Shown: in pieces, positions 29,185 to 36,177 of the stretch | How positions within the stretch are numbered: position 1 is the stretch's first letter | Layout of the letters: each line of letters opens with the position of its first letter | Source: JAEUOS01 sp046160545 | GTDB taxonomy: Bacteria > Pseudomonadota > Gammaproteobacteria > Burkholderiales > JAEUOS01 | Assembly (NCBI GenBank): GCA_046160545.1 | Contig: JBJXGS010000093.1 | Coordinates: 11,130-75,129 of the forward strand | Length of the DNA stretch: 64,000 nucleotides | Direction: 5' to 3' | Translations under genes and position numbers: made by a program | The notes under the pieces: model-generated | Database searches by the model: none | Told to the model about the DNA's origin: nothing | Seen by the model: only the letters and a program-made list of their open reading frames with translations

Positions 29185-29327
29185 ACTCCCACACATGAAA
29201 TTCATCGACGAAGCACTCATCCAGGCCAAAGCCGGCGACGGCGCCACCCTCACGTGACCGCCGTCGCACACTCCCATCCATGAAGTTCATCGACGAAGCA
29301 CTCATCCAGGTCAAGGCCGGCGACGGC
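29185..29327 (+). repeat. Imperfect tandem duplication of the obgE 5' end
   Basis: Copies 29185-29243 and 29270-29328 align at a constant offset of 85 bases. About 54 of 59 positions match by eye. It covers 10 bases before the start codon and the first 16 or so codons of obgE. The three coding changes are two Lys AAA/AAG and one Ala/Val. The remainder of the 85-base unit, 29243-29269, is not visibly duplicated. Confidence 0.85.
29195..29257 (+). CDS. 20-codon mini-ORF copying the start of Obg, just before obgE
   Basis: ATG at 29195 opens a frame reading MKFIDEALIQAKAGDGATLT and then TGA at 29255-29257. Its first 16 residues equal those of Obg but for one Val-to-Ala. Its stop is 22 bases before the obgE start. 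Neither start has a clear ribosome site. It may be a leader peptide for translation control or simply a relic of the duplication. The coding copy differs at silent positions, a hint of selection or of age. Confidence 0.45.
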   Translation: MKFIDEALIQAKAGDGATLT

Positions 29328-30299
29328 GGTCGGGGCATGGCGTCGTTTCGCCGCGAAAAGTACGTCCCCGAGGGCGGGCCGGATGGCGGTGATGGCGGAC
29401 GCGGGGGCAGCGTCATCGCAGTCGCGGACCGCAACCTCAACACTCTCATCGACTATCGCTATGCGCGCATCCACCGCGCGCGCAACGGCGAGCCGGGGCG
29501 TGGCGCCGACCAATACGGCCGCGGCGCAGCCGATGTGATCCTGCGCGTACCGATCGGCACCGTGTTCACCGATGCCGAGAGCGGCGACCTGGTCGCCGAC
29601 CTTTCGAGCGATGGCCAGCGCGCGGTTCTGGCGCGCGGTGGCCAGGGTGGACTGGGCAACCTGCACTTCAAGTCGAGCACCAATCGGGCACCGCGACAGT
29701 ACACGCTGGGCGAGGACGGCGAAGCTCGCGACTTGAGGCTCGAACTGCGCGTTCTGGCCGATGTAGGCCTCCTCGGCATGCCCAACGCGGGCAAAAGCAC
29801 CTTCATCCGCGCGGTTTCCAACGCGCGCCCGAAGGTCGCAGACTATCCGTTCACGACTCTCCATCCCAACCTGGGAATGGTGCGCGCAACCGACAGCATC
29901 GATTTCGTCATCGCAGACGTCCCGGGCTTGATCGAGGGTGCGGCCGACGGAGCTGGGCTCGGAGTGCAGTTTTTGAAACATCTCAAGCGCACCCGCGTCT
30001 TGCTGCATCTGGTCGACATGGCGCCATTCGATCCGGCGGCCGACCCTGTCAAGGATGCGCGCGCCATCGTCGCCGAATTGAAGCGCTACGACCGCGAACT
30101 GCACGCCAAGCCCCGCTGGCTGGTCCTCAACAAGGCCGATCTTGTAGCTACCCCCGAGGAGCTCAAGGCGCGCGCGGCTGACATCGTGCGCCGCCTGCGC
30201 TGGCGCGGCCCCGTCTTCACTGTTTCGGCGCAAACCGGCGCTGGCTGCCGCGATCTGTGCCGCCAGGTCGGCGAATATCTTGCGGAGCAGCGTGCGTGA
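29280..30299 (+). CDS. obgE: GTPase Obg (CgtA)
   Basis: Obg is an essential GTPase of 50S ribosome maturation and stress response. It has 339 residues: Gly-rich Obg fold (1-158), then GTPase with G1 GMPNAGKST (166-174), G3 DVPGLIEGA and G4 NKAD. It lacks the long C-terminal acidic tail seen in some. It overlaps proB by GTGA at its stop. A mini-copy of its first codons lies just upstream. Confidence 0.97.
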   Translation: MKFIDEALIQVKAGDGGRGMASFRREKYVPEGGPDGGDGGRGGSVIAVADRNLNTLIDYRYARIHRARNGEPGRGADQYGRGAADVILRVPIGTVFTDAESGDLVADLSSDGQRAVLARGGQGGLGNLHFKSSTNRAPRQYTLGEDGEARDLRLELRVLADVGLLGMPNAGKSTFIRAVSNARPKVADYPFTTLHPNLGMVRATDSIDFVIADVPGLIEGAADGAGLGVQFLKHLKRTRVLLHLVDMAPFDPAADPVKDARAIVAELKRYDRELHAKPRWLVLNKADLVATPEELKARAADIVRRLRWRGPVFTVSAQTGAGCRDLCRQVGEYLAEQRA

Positions 30300-31423
30300 A
30301 CGCGCAGTCGATCCTGGCCAACGCACGCCGCCTGGTGGTCAAGGTGGGATCGTCGCTGGTCACCAATGAGGGCCGCGGGCTCGATGCGGATGCCATCAAC
30401 CGCTGGGCCGAACAGATCACTCGCTTGAACGCACGCGAACGCCGCATTGTGCTTGTTACTAGCGGTGCGATCGCCGAAGGGATGCAGCGCCTCGGTCTCG
30501 TGGCCCGCCCCAAGGCCATCCACGCACTGCAGGCCGCAGCGGCAGTGGGTCAGATGGGCCTCGCGCAGGTCTACGAGAGCGCCTTTAGCCGGCACGGCCA
30601 GAAAACCGCCCAGGTGCTGTTGACTCACGATGATCTCGCCGATCGCAAGCGCTACCTGAACGCGCGCTCGACGCTCATGACCTTGCTCGACTTCGACGTC
30701 ATCCCGATCATCAACGAGAACGACACGGTCGTCACCGACGAGATCAAGTTCGGTGACAACGACACCCTGGGCGCACTGGTCGCCAACCTGATCGAGGCTG
30801 ATCTGCTGGTAATCCTCACCGACCAGGCAGGGTTGTTTACCGCCGATCCGCGCAACGACCCGGACGCAACGCTCATCGCACGAGCCGAGGCCGGGGCTGC
30901 AGAACTCGAGGCCATGGCCGGTGGCGCCGGGTCTGCGATTGGCAAAGGCGGCATGCTCACAAAGATCCTCGCGGCCAAGCGCGCCGCGCGCAGTGGCGCC
31001 CACACCATCATCGCGTCCGGGCGCGAACCGCAAGTCCTGGACCGCCTCGCCTCCGGCGAATCGATCGGAACCCTGCTGCTTGCCGCCACGCCGCCGGTCA
31101 CAGCGCGCAAGGCCTGGTTGTCGGATCACTTGCAGGTGCGCGGCAGCCTGACGATCGACGCCGGGGCCGCGACAGCGCTGACCCGCGGTGGTCGCAGTCT
31201 GCTGCCCATTGGCGTGACCGCGGTCGAAGGCAGTTTCGGGCGCGGCGAGGTGGTCGCAATCGTCGGCCCGGATGGCCGCGAGCTTGCGCGCGGCCTGGTC
31301 AACTATGGTGCTGAGGAGGCTCGTCGCATCATGCGCAGACCCTCGAGCGACATAGAGTCGATTCTCGGCTTTGTCGATGAAGACGAGCTGGTGCACCGCG
31401 ACAACCTGGCAATGCTGCTTTGA
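30296..31423 (+). CDS. proB: Glutamate 5-kinase
   Basis: ProB phosphorylates glutamate as the first step of proline synthesis, and is usually feedback-inhibited by proline. It has 375 residues: an amino-acid kinase domain with KVGSSLVTNEG and INENDTVVTDEIKFGDND, then a PUA domain at about 280-375. The GTG start at 30296 overlaps the obgE stop (GTGA) and is preceded by GGAG, so translation is coupled. proA is not in the window. Confidence 0.96.
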   Translation: MNAQSILANARRLVVKVGSSLVTNEGRGLDADAINRWAEQITRLNARERRIVLVTSGAIAEGMQRLGLVARPKAIHALQAAAAVGQMGLAQVYESAFSRHGQKTAQVLLTHDDLADRKRYLNARSTLMTLLDFDVIPIINENDTVVTDEIKFGDNDTLGALVANLIEADLLVILTDQAGLFTADPRNDPDATLIARAEAGAAELEAMAGGAGSAIGKGGMLTKILAAKRAARSGAHTIIASGREPQVLDRLASGESIGTLLLAATPPVTARKAWLSDHLQVRGSLTIDAGAATALTRGGRSLLPIGVTAVEGSFGRGEVVAIVGPDGRELARGLVNYGAEEARRIMRRPSSDIESILGFVDEDELVHRDNLAMLL

Positions 31424-31446
31424 GGCTCGCCTCGCCTGCCATCAAT

Positions 31447-32193
31447 TCATGACGGCCTTGGAAGCGCCCCGACCAGGCCACGCGCCAGCACAACGAGCGC
31501 CAGCAGGATGGCCAGTTGTTCAGCCGTTGCGACACCCGCATAGGGGTACGCCATCGGCAGGAATATCTCCGGAAGGGCGGCGATCCGGAAAGGCGGTTTG
31601 AGGTAGGTAAGCACGGCCAGCGAAGCCAGGTACACGAGCAGGAATGTGTCGGTGCGCACTCCTGCGGCGGTCGTAAAACGCCCGAGCCAGCGCTGCGTCA
31701 TCCAAGCCATGCCCAGCAGCACTGCTTCATAGAACATCACCGGATGTCGCGCAACCCCATCGCCGAAATCAACCCCCCACGGCAGCATCGTCGGCGCGCC
31801 GAAATCGGAACCGCGCAAGGCCCACAGTGCCGCTCCGAGGTGCAGTACCAGCAACGCGATTGCCGTACCCGGAAGCAACTTGTCGGACAAAGTACCATTG
31901 CGCGCACCAACGAGCCCCAGGGCCAAACGGGCGCCAATGAGTGCCCCCGGCACCGAGTCGCCGCTTGCAGCCACGAGGACCGCCCGTGCCGGTTCGTCGA
32001 AAAACAGGGTGGGAAAAGTCAGCGCATGAAGCAGCTTGGACCCGACCAGCGCCCCGAGCAGCACTGCAAGCAGAGGCTGCCGCGACGCCTCCGCCGAGCC
32101 CGCGAGGCAACGCGCCGTGGTGCGCGCAAATAGCGCAAACGCCAAGCTCCAGACAAGGAGCTTGATGATCAGCGCGGGGCCAAGAGGCAGCAT
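31447..32193 (-). CDS. Lgt-like polytopic membrane protein
   Basis: It has 248 residues with about seven membrane segments. The pattern VARHPVMFYEAVLLG resembles the ARHPSQLYE motif of prolipoprotein diacylglyceryl transferase, and GALIGARLALG echoes the N-terminal GAR/GGR part. The canonical Lgt signature with GNFINGE is not seen, so it may be a paralogue with a different lipid substrate. Located after CNP1 with a 50-base gap, same strand. It is convergent with proB. Confidence 0.6.
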   Translation of the reverse strand: MLPLGPALIIKLLVWSLAFALFARTTARCLAGSAEASRQPLLAVLLGALVGSKLLHALTFPTLFFDEPARAVLVAASGDSVPGALIGARLALGLVGARNGTLSDKLLPGTAIALLVLHLGAALWALRGSDFGAPTMLPWGVDFGDGVARHPVMFYEAVLLGMAWMTQRWLGRFTTAAGVRTDTFLLVYLASLAVLTYLKPPFRIAALPEIFLPMAYPYAGVATAEQLAILLALVVLARGLVGALPRPS

Positions 32194-32243
32194 GCTAGCC
32201 TGCCGCGATGCCGGCCGGCGCGGGAAACATCACGGGAGCGCGC

Positions 32244-32810
32244 CTAATCCGGAATCCCGTCGACGCGCTCACGCCCGCCGCGCTGCAAGAGCAGCAGGAT
32301 GTTGCGACGCGTTTCGGTATCGCGACCGTCACAAAACACATCACGCCAGAATTCGAACCGATACCGGTTGATGCCGCGATCCTCGATCGGTCGCCATGCC
32401 GCCGAGCGCGCCAGTGTCCACTTCCCGCCGTCCGGGGCGCGACTCCCGTACGCGTAGACACGTACTTCCCCGCTTGTGCAGCGCAGGGCTTCAAAACTGA
32501 CGTTCTCGGCTCCGCCGGCGCTACGCACGACCAGCGCATAAAGCACCACCCGATCCTCGCGCACCGTCAGACTGGCGGTGTCGACAAAAATCTGCGCATT
32601 GGTCCAGTTGGTCGGGAAACGCAACAAATTGCGTTCCTCCGGGTATCTTGGCAAGGTGACCTCGGGTTCGCGCCGGGTCTCGTCTTCGTAGCGCGGTACC
32701 GGGATAGCGGACTGCGCCAGTGCTGCACCGGCAGCACACAAAAGCGCTGCCCCACAGGCACGCCAAGCGGCGCCGGTGCGGCGCCGCAGGCTACGCGAGG
32801 TCGGCCACAA
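32244..32810 (-). CDS. CNP1-like family secreted protein
   Basis: From the TTG at 32808-32810 it has 188 residues: a signal peptide (basic start then AAWRACGAALLCAAGAALA, cleavage after ALA) and a mature part with two cysteines (LRCTSGEVRVYAYG and DVFCDGRDT) that may form a disulfide. It fits the CNP1-like family (cryptic neisserial protein), of unknown function. The open frame extends to 32870, over the end of DUF3501. Function is not known. Confidence 0.7.
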   Translation of the reverse strand: MWPTSRSLRRRTGAAWRACGAALLCAAGAALAQSAIPVPRYEDETRREPEVTLPRYPEERNLLRFPTNWTNAQIFVDTASLTVREDRVVLYALVVRSAGGAENVSFEALRCTSGEVRVYAYGSRAPDGGKWTLARSAAWRPIEDRGINRYRFEFWRDVFCDGRDTETRRNILLLLQRGGRERVDGIPD

Positions 32811-33375
32811 GAGAAGCCAGGACTTCGGGTTCAAGTTCTTCAAGATGCGCGGGGTAATGCGGGTGGTCACAACCGATTTTAAGCTGCGCCCCGCCCTTCA
32901 AGGCTGCGATCGAGGCGCTTGCGAACTCGAAGCGCAGGAAGTGCACCGCCGCAGTCTTTTCTTCATTCTCCCGCTCGAGATCCTCGTCGGCTATCGCGTA
33001 GACCCGCTCGCAACCCTCGACCTCGACGAACATGCGTCGCTCTATGCCCTTGAGCCTGGCCAGAGCGCGCTGCCGCTCGGGGACACTGGTGTACGCGATG
33101 AGCATCGTGGCCTTGAAATTGGTACCGTCGGGAATCAGGGGATTGTAGGAATCGAGTTCGCCGCGAATGCCGTCTTCCTCGAAGATTTTCTCGATGCGCA
33201 GCATTTCCTGCACCTGATAGCGGATCGTCAATTCATCTTCGAAAATGAGCGTGACATGCTCTCCCAGATGAACCGTGCGGCGCTTCTTGTGCTCGATGAC
33301 CCGGGCCCGGAACTCAGGGCGCGCCCGTGAATAGGATTCCAGGGTCATCAGACTGGCGGGAGTAAGGGTAGGCAT
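32791..33375 (-). CDS. DUF3501 family protein
   Basis: It has 194 residues, no signal peptide and no membrane segment. The sequence (HLGEHVTLIFEDELTIRYQ, RIEKIFEEDGI, LIPDGTNFKATMLIAY) fits DUF3501, repeatedly found next to rubrerythrin and a GlpC-like Fe-S protein. The start is ATG at 33373-33375, 17 bases after the Fe-S gene stop, so they are cotranscribed. Function is unknown; the association suggests a role in peroxide or iron stress. Confidence 0.85.
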   Translation of the reverse strand: MPTLTPASLMTLESYSRARPEFRARVIEHKKRRTVHLGEHVTLIFEDELTIRYQVQEMLRIEKIFEEDGIRGELDSYNPLIPDGTNFKATMLIAYTSVPERQRALARLKGIERRMFVEVEGCERVYAIADEDLERENEEKTAAVHFLRFEFASASIAALKGGAQLKIGCDHPHYPAHLEELEPEVLASLVADLA

Positions 33376-33392
33376 GGCGTGTGCGGGATGTA

Positions 33393-34739
33393 TCAGATAC
33401 CGTAGGCCAGTCGCAGTAGCGACAGCGGATGTTTGAGGGGAACTTCGGCCAGGCCATTCTCGCGCATGCCCTGTTCGATGTGATGGCCGGCGAGCTGGCA
33501 ATCCGAGCTGATGTAGTCTGGCCTGGCGCCGTCGGTTCCGCCCATGGCCATGAAGACCGGCTTGCCGATCTTCATGGCCGTGGCGTGGAATTCCTTTTTC
33601 ACGCCCCAGGTGCCTGAATGTCCGGAGCAACGCTCCACCGCGTTGACTTTTGTGTCGGGCACGAGTTGCAGGGTCTCGGCCGTCTTGCGGCCGACGTTCT
33701 GCACGCGCGAATGGCAGGGGATGTGGTACGAAACCCTGCCCAGGGGCTGCTTGAAATCGGTCTTGAGAAGACCATCGCGATTGCGCAGGATGAAGTACTC
33801 GAACGGATCGAACATCGCATTTGCCACTGCCTTCACGTCCGCATCGTCGGCAAACATGAGCGGCAGTTCCTGCTTGAACATCAGTGTGCACGAAGGGATA
33901 GGGGTCAGGATCGCGTAACCCTCGCGCGCCAGTTTCGCCAGAGGAGGAATGTTGCGATTCTTGAGCGACTCGACCGCCTTCAGATCACCCAACTCGAGTT
34001 TGGGCATGCCGCAGCAAGCCTCTTTCTCAGCCAAGGTCCAGGCGATGTCGTTATGCTCGAGCAGCGCAACGAGGTCATGGCCGATGCCGGGCTCGTTGTA
34101 ATTGATGTAGCAGGTCGAAAATATCGCCACCTTGCCCGGCGTGCGCTCACCATCGCGTACTGCTGTCTGAGGGCCCTTGCGCGGTCCGCTGCGGAACTTG
34201 CGGTCAGCGTACTGCGGGATCCAGGCCTTCTCGTCCACGCCCAGGGTCATTTCCATGGCTTCGCGGGCGAGTTTGGTGCTGTTGACGGCGTTGACAGTCG
34301 CCGTCACGATCGGGATGCCGGCAAAACTTCCCAACATGTCGGTCGAAGAGAGCAAGCGGTCACGGACACCGTTGAGGCCCTTTTCGTGCCTGACAGCCTT
34401 GGCGCGCAGCATCAAATGCGGAAAATCAAGATTCCACGGGTGCGGCGGAACGTAGGGACACTTGGTCATGTAGCAGACGTCACACAGGTAGCACTGGTCC
34501 ACTACCTTCCAGTAGTCCTCGTGTTTGACGCCATCGACCTCCATGGTCGCGCTTTCGTCGACCAGATCGAACAAGGTGGGGAACGAACCGCACAGGCTCA
34601 CGCAACGACGGCAGCCGTGACATATGTCGAAGACCCGTTCCATTTCAGCAAACAGCGCCGTCTCGTCGTAGAAGTCAGGGTTCTTCCAGTCGAGTGGATG
34701 CCGGGTCGGGGCTTCGAGGTTGCCTTCGCGGGTGGTCAT
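33393..34739 (-). CDS. GlpC-like (Fe-S)-binding oxidoreductase subunit
   Basis: It has 448 residues. Two 4Fe-4S motifs lie at the N-terminus (CHGCRRCVSLC and CYLCDVCYMTKCP), followed by two cysteine-rich CCG domains (EKEACCGMPKLELGDL, and ERCSGHSGTWGVKKEF). This is the layout of GlpC/HdrD-like heterodisulfide-reductase type subunits. Substrate is unknown. With rubrerythrin and DUF3501 it may be an electron donor chain for peroxide reduction; this is inference. Confidence 0.85.
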   Translation of the reverse strand: MTTREGNLEAPTRHPLDWKNPDFYDETALFAEMERVFDICHGCRRCVSLCGSFPTLFDLVDESATMEVDGVKHEDYWKVVDQCYLCDVCYMTKCPYVPPHPWNLDFPHLMLRAKAVRHEKGLNGVRDRLLSSTDMLGSFAGIPIVTATVNAVNSTKLAREAMEMTLGVDEKAWIPQYADRKFRSGPRKGPQTAVRDGERTPGKVAIFSTCYINYNEPGIGHDLVALLEHNDIAWTLAEKEACCGMPKLELGDLKAVESLKNRNIPPLAKLAREGYAILTPIPSCTLMFKQELPLMFADDADVKAVANAMFDPFEYFILRNRDGLLKTDFKQPLGRVSYHIPCHSRVQNVGRKTAETLQLVPDTKVNAVERCSGHSGTWGVKKEFHATAMKIGKPVFMAMGGTDGARPDYISSDCQLAGHHIEQGMRENGLAEVPLKHPLSLLRLAYGI

Positions 34740-34781
34740 GATTCGGTAAGGTTTGATCCAGGAATGGGCGATACAACATAA

Positions 34782-34824
34782 AGGGCGCCCCGGGGACGAT
34801 GCTGGCTATCCCCGGTGGCGCCCT
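34782..34824 (-). terminator. Strong hairpin between rubrerythrin and the Fe-S gene
   Basis: AGGGCGCC (34782-34789) with GGCGCCCT (34817-34824), and CGGGGA (34791-34796) with TCCCCG (34809-34814), form one long stem with a 12-base loop. On the minus strand it is followed by TTTATGTTG, a weak U-rich tail. It sits 49 bases after the rubrerythrin stop, so it may be a partial terminator giving more rubrerythrin mRNA than downstream mRNA. Confidence 0.6.
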
Positions 34825-34872
34825 GCAAGCGCTGCTCACGCGTCATGCCATGCGGCACGCCGCGTCGCGAAA

Positions 34873-35295
34873 TCAGTCGACCAGAGCGTCAAGCGCCTTC
34901 TGATAGCGGTTCGCGTGCGAGCGCTCAGCCTTGGCCAGGGTCTCGAACCAGTCGGCGATTTCGGAGAAGCCTTCGTCGCGCGCGGCCTTGGCCATACCCG
35001 GGTACATGTCGGTGTACTCGTGCGTTTCGCCGGCAACGGCGGCCTTGAGATTGTTGCGCGAGGAGCCGATCGGCAGGCCGGTCGCCGGGTCACCGACGGT
35101 CTCGAGATACTCGAGGTGGCCGTGCGCGTGGCCGGTTTCGCCTTCCGCAGTGGAGCGGAACAGCGCTGCCACATCGTTCTGGCCCTCGATGTCAGCCTTG
35201 TTTGCGAAATACAGGTAGCGGCGGTTGGCCTGCGACTCGCCAGCGAACGCGTCCTTCAGATTCTGCTCGGTCTTCGAGCCCTTGAGGTTTGCCAT
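34873..35295 (-). CDS. Rubrerythrin (ferritin-like, no rubredoxin domain)
   Basis: It has 140 residues, only the di-iron four-helix domain. Metal-binding E and EXXH patterns: FAGESQANRRYLYFA, AEGETGHAHGHLEYL, AGETHEYTDMYPGM and ERSHANRYQ. There is no C-terminal CXXC rubredoxin part, so electrons must come from another protein, perhaps the adjacent Fe-S gene. The function is likely H2O2 reduction. The ATG at 35293-35295 follows GGAG. A good promoter lies at 35403-35431. Confidence 0.93.
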   Translation of the reverse strand: MANLKGSKTEQNLKDAFAGESQANRRYLYFANKADIEGQNDVAALFRSTAEGETGHAHGHLEYLETVGDPATGLPIGSSRNNLKAAVAGETHEYTDMYPGMAKAARDEGFSEIADWFETLAKAERSHANRYQKALDALVD

Positions 35296-35402
35296 GAAAA
35301 TCTCCGATGGTTCCGGGGTGGGTGGAAAACGGCGCGCCGCCGCATGGGAGGCCAGCACCGAGCCCGGGAGTATGCGCCTGCGCGACTCTCCGGGCAACGA
35401 TC

Positions 35403-35431
35403 ATCTTAGCGAATCCCGCAGGCTACGCCAA
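35403..35431 (-). promoter_or_regulatory. Sigma70 promoter of the rubrerythrin operon
   Basis: On the minus strand TTGGCG (complement of 35426-35431) and TAAGAT (35403-35408) are separated by 17 bases, 108 bases before the rubrerythrin start. No obvious OxyR or PerR site was picked out by eye. Confidence 0.6.
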
Positions 35432-35463
35432 TTGTTTGTCTCAATCGGGCGTATAGGTGAACT

Positions 35464-36111
35464 TTATGCGTCCGCGCCACCGCCGCGCGGCGCAAGATTC
35501 TGGTCCGCCAATCCGCCAGGTGCGGGTTCGGCGCCGCGCCCAGCACCACTGCAGTCCTCAGTGGTGTTTGGCACGCCGTCGCGGCCGCCGCGTCGCGTCC
35601 AGGGGCGCGCGCGCAAGAAGCGCGCGCCGTCGCGGCCGGTGGTGAATACCAGTCGCGACAACTCGTTCAATGCCTGGCTGTAGACCTCGCGCTTGAACTC
35701 GATGACTGCATCCAGCGGCACCCAGTAGTCGTGCCAGCGCCACGCGTCGAACTCGGGATGCTCTGAGGCACGCAGACGCACGTCACAGTCGCGACCGATC
35801 ATGCGCAACAGGAACCAGATCTGCTTCTGGCCGCGATAGTTGCCGCGGATGTCGCGCTTGATCCATTCGCGCGGCACCTCATAGCGCAACCAGTCACGCG
35901 TGCGTCCGAGGATGCGCACATGTTCGGAACGAAGCCCGGTTTCCTCGTGGAGTTCGCGGTACATGGCCTCCTCAGGCGTCTCGCCATGCTTGATGCCGCC
36001 CTGAGGAAACTGCCAAGAATGCTCTCTAACCCGCTTGCCCCAAAAAACCTCGTTCCGATGGTTGACGATGATGATGCCGACGTTCGGGCGAAAGCCGTCG
36101 CGATCCAGCAT
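35464..36111 (-). CDS. rppH: RNA pyrophosphohydrolase RppH with a C-terminal extension
   Basis: RppH removes pyrophosphate from 5' ends of RNA to start decay. From the ATG at 36109-36111 it begins MLDRDGFRPNVGIIIVN and contains the Nudix box starting GGIKHGETPEEAMYRELHEE, then RNYRGQKQIWFLL-like residues. It has 215 residues against 176 in E. coli; the extra 40 or so are Gly/Ala/Arg/Pro rich and end in GGGADA, unstructured. It is divergent from proS, the standard betaproteobacterial order. Confidence 0.92.
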   Translation of the reverse strand: MLDRDGFRPNVGIIIVNHRNEVFWGKRVREHSWQFPQGGIKHGETPEEAMYRELHEETGLRSEHVRILGRTRDWLRYEVPREWIKRDIRGNYRGQKQIWFLLRMIGRDCDVRLRASEHPEFDAWRWHDYWVPLDAVIEFKREVYSQALNELSRLVFTTGRDGARFLRARPWTRRGGRDGVPNTTEDCSGAGRGAEPAPGGLADQNLAPRGGGADA

Positions 36112-36144
36112 GATGAGTCCTGCCGATCCCGTAAAATTCGACGC

Positions 36145-36150
36145 ATTATA
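36145..36150 (-). promoter_or_regulatory. Candidate -10 element of rppH
   Basis: TATAAT on the minus strand (complement of 36145-36150) lies 34 bases before the rppH start codon. At 17 bases above it the -35 is only ACGAAA, so the promoter is one-sided. It overlaps the proS upstream region. Confidence 0.4.
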
Positions 36151-36177
36151 TTCTCCCCAAGACAGGGTTTCGTCACA

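Noticed and set aside
30086..31396. Minus-strand frame of 436 codons over obgE and proB
   Set aside because: Shadow of two clearly conserved genes.
32794..32870. CNP1-like start at the GTG 32868-32870
   Set aside because: It would overlap DUF3501 by 80 bases and place extra residues before a good signal peptide.
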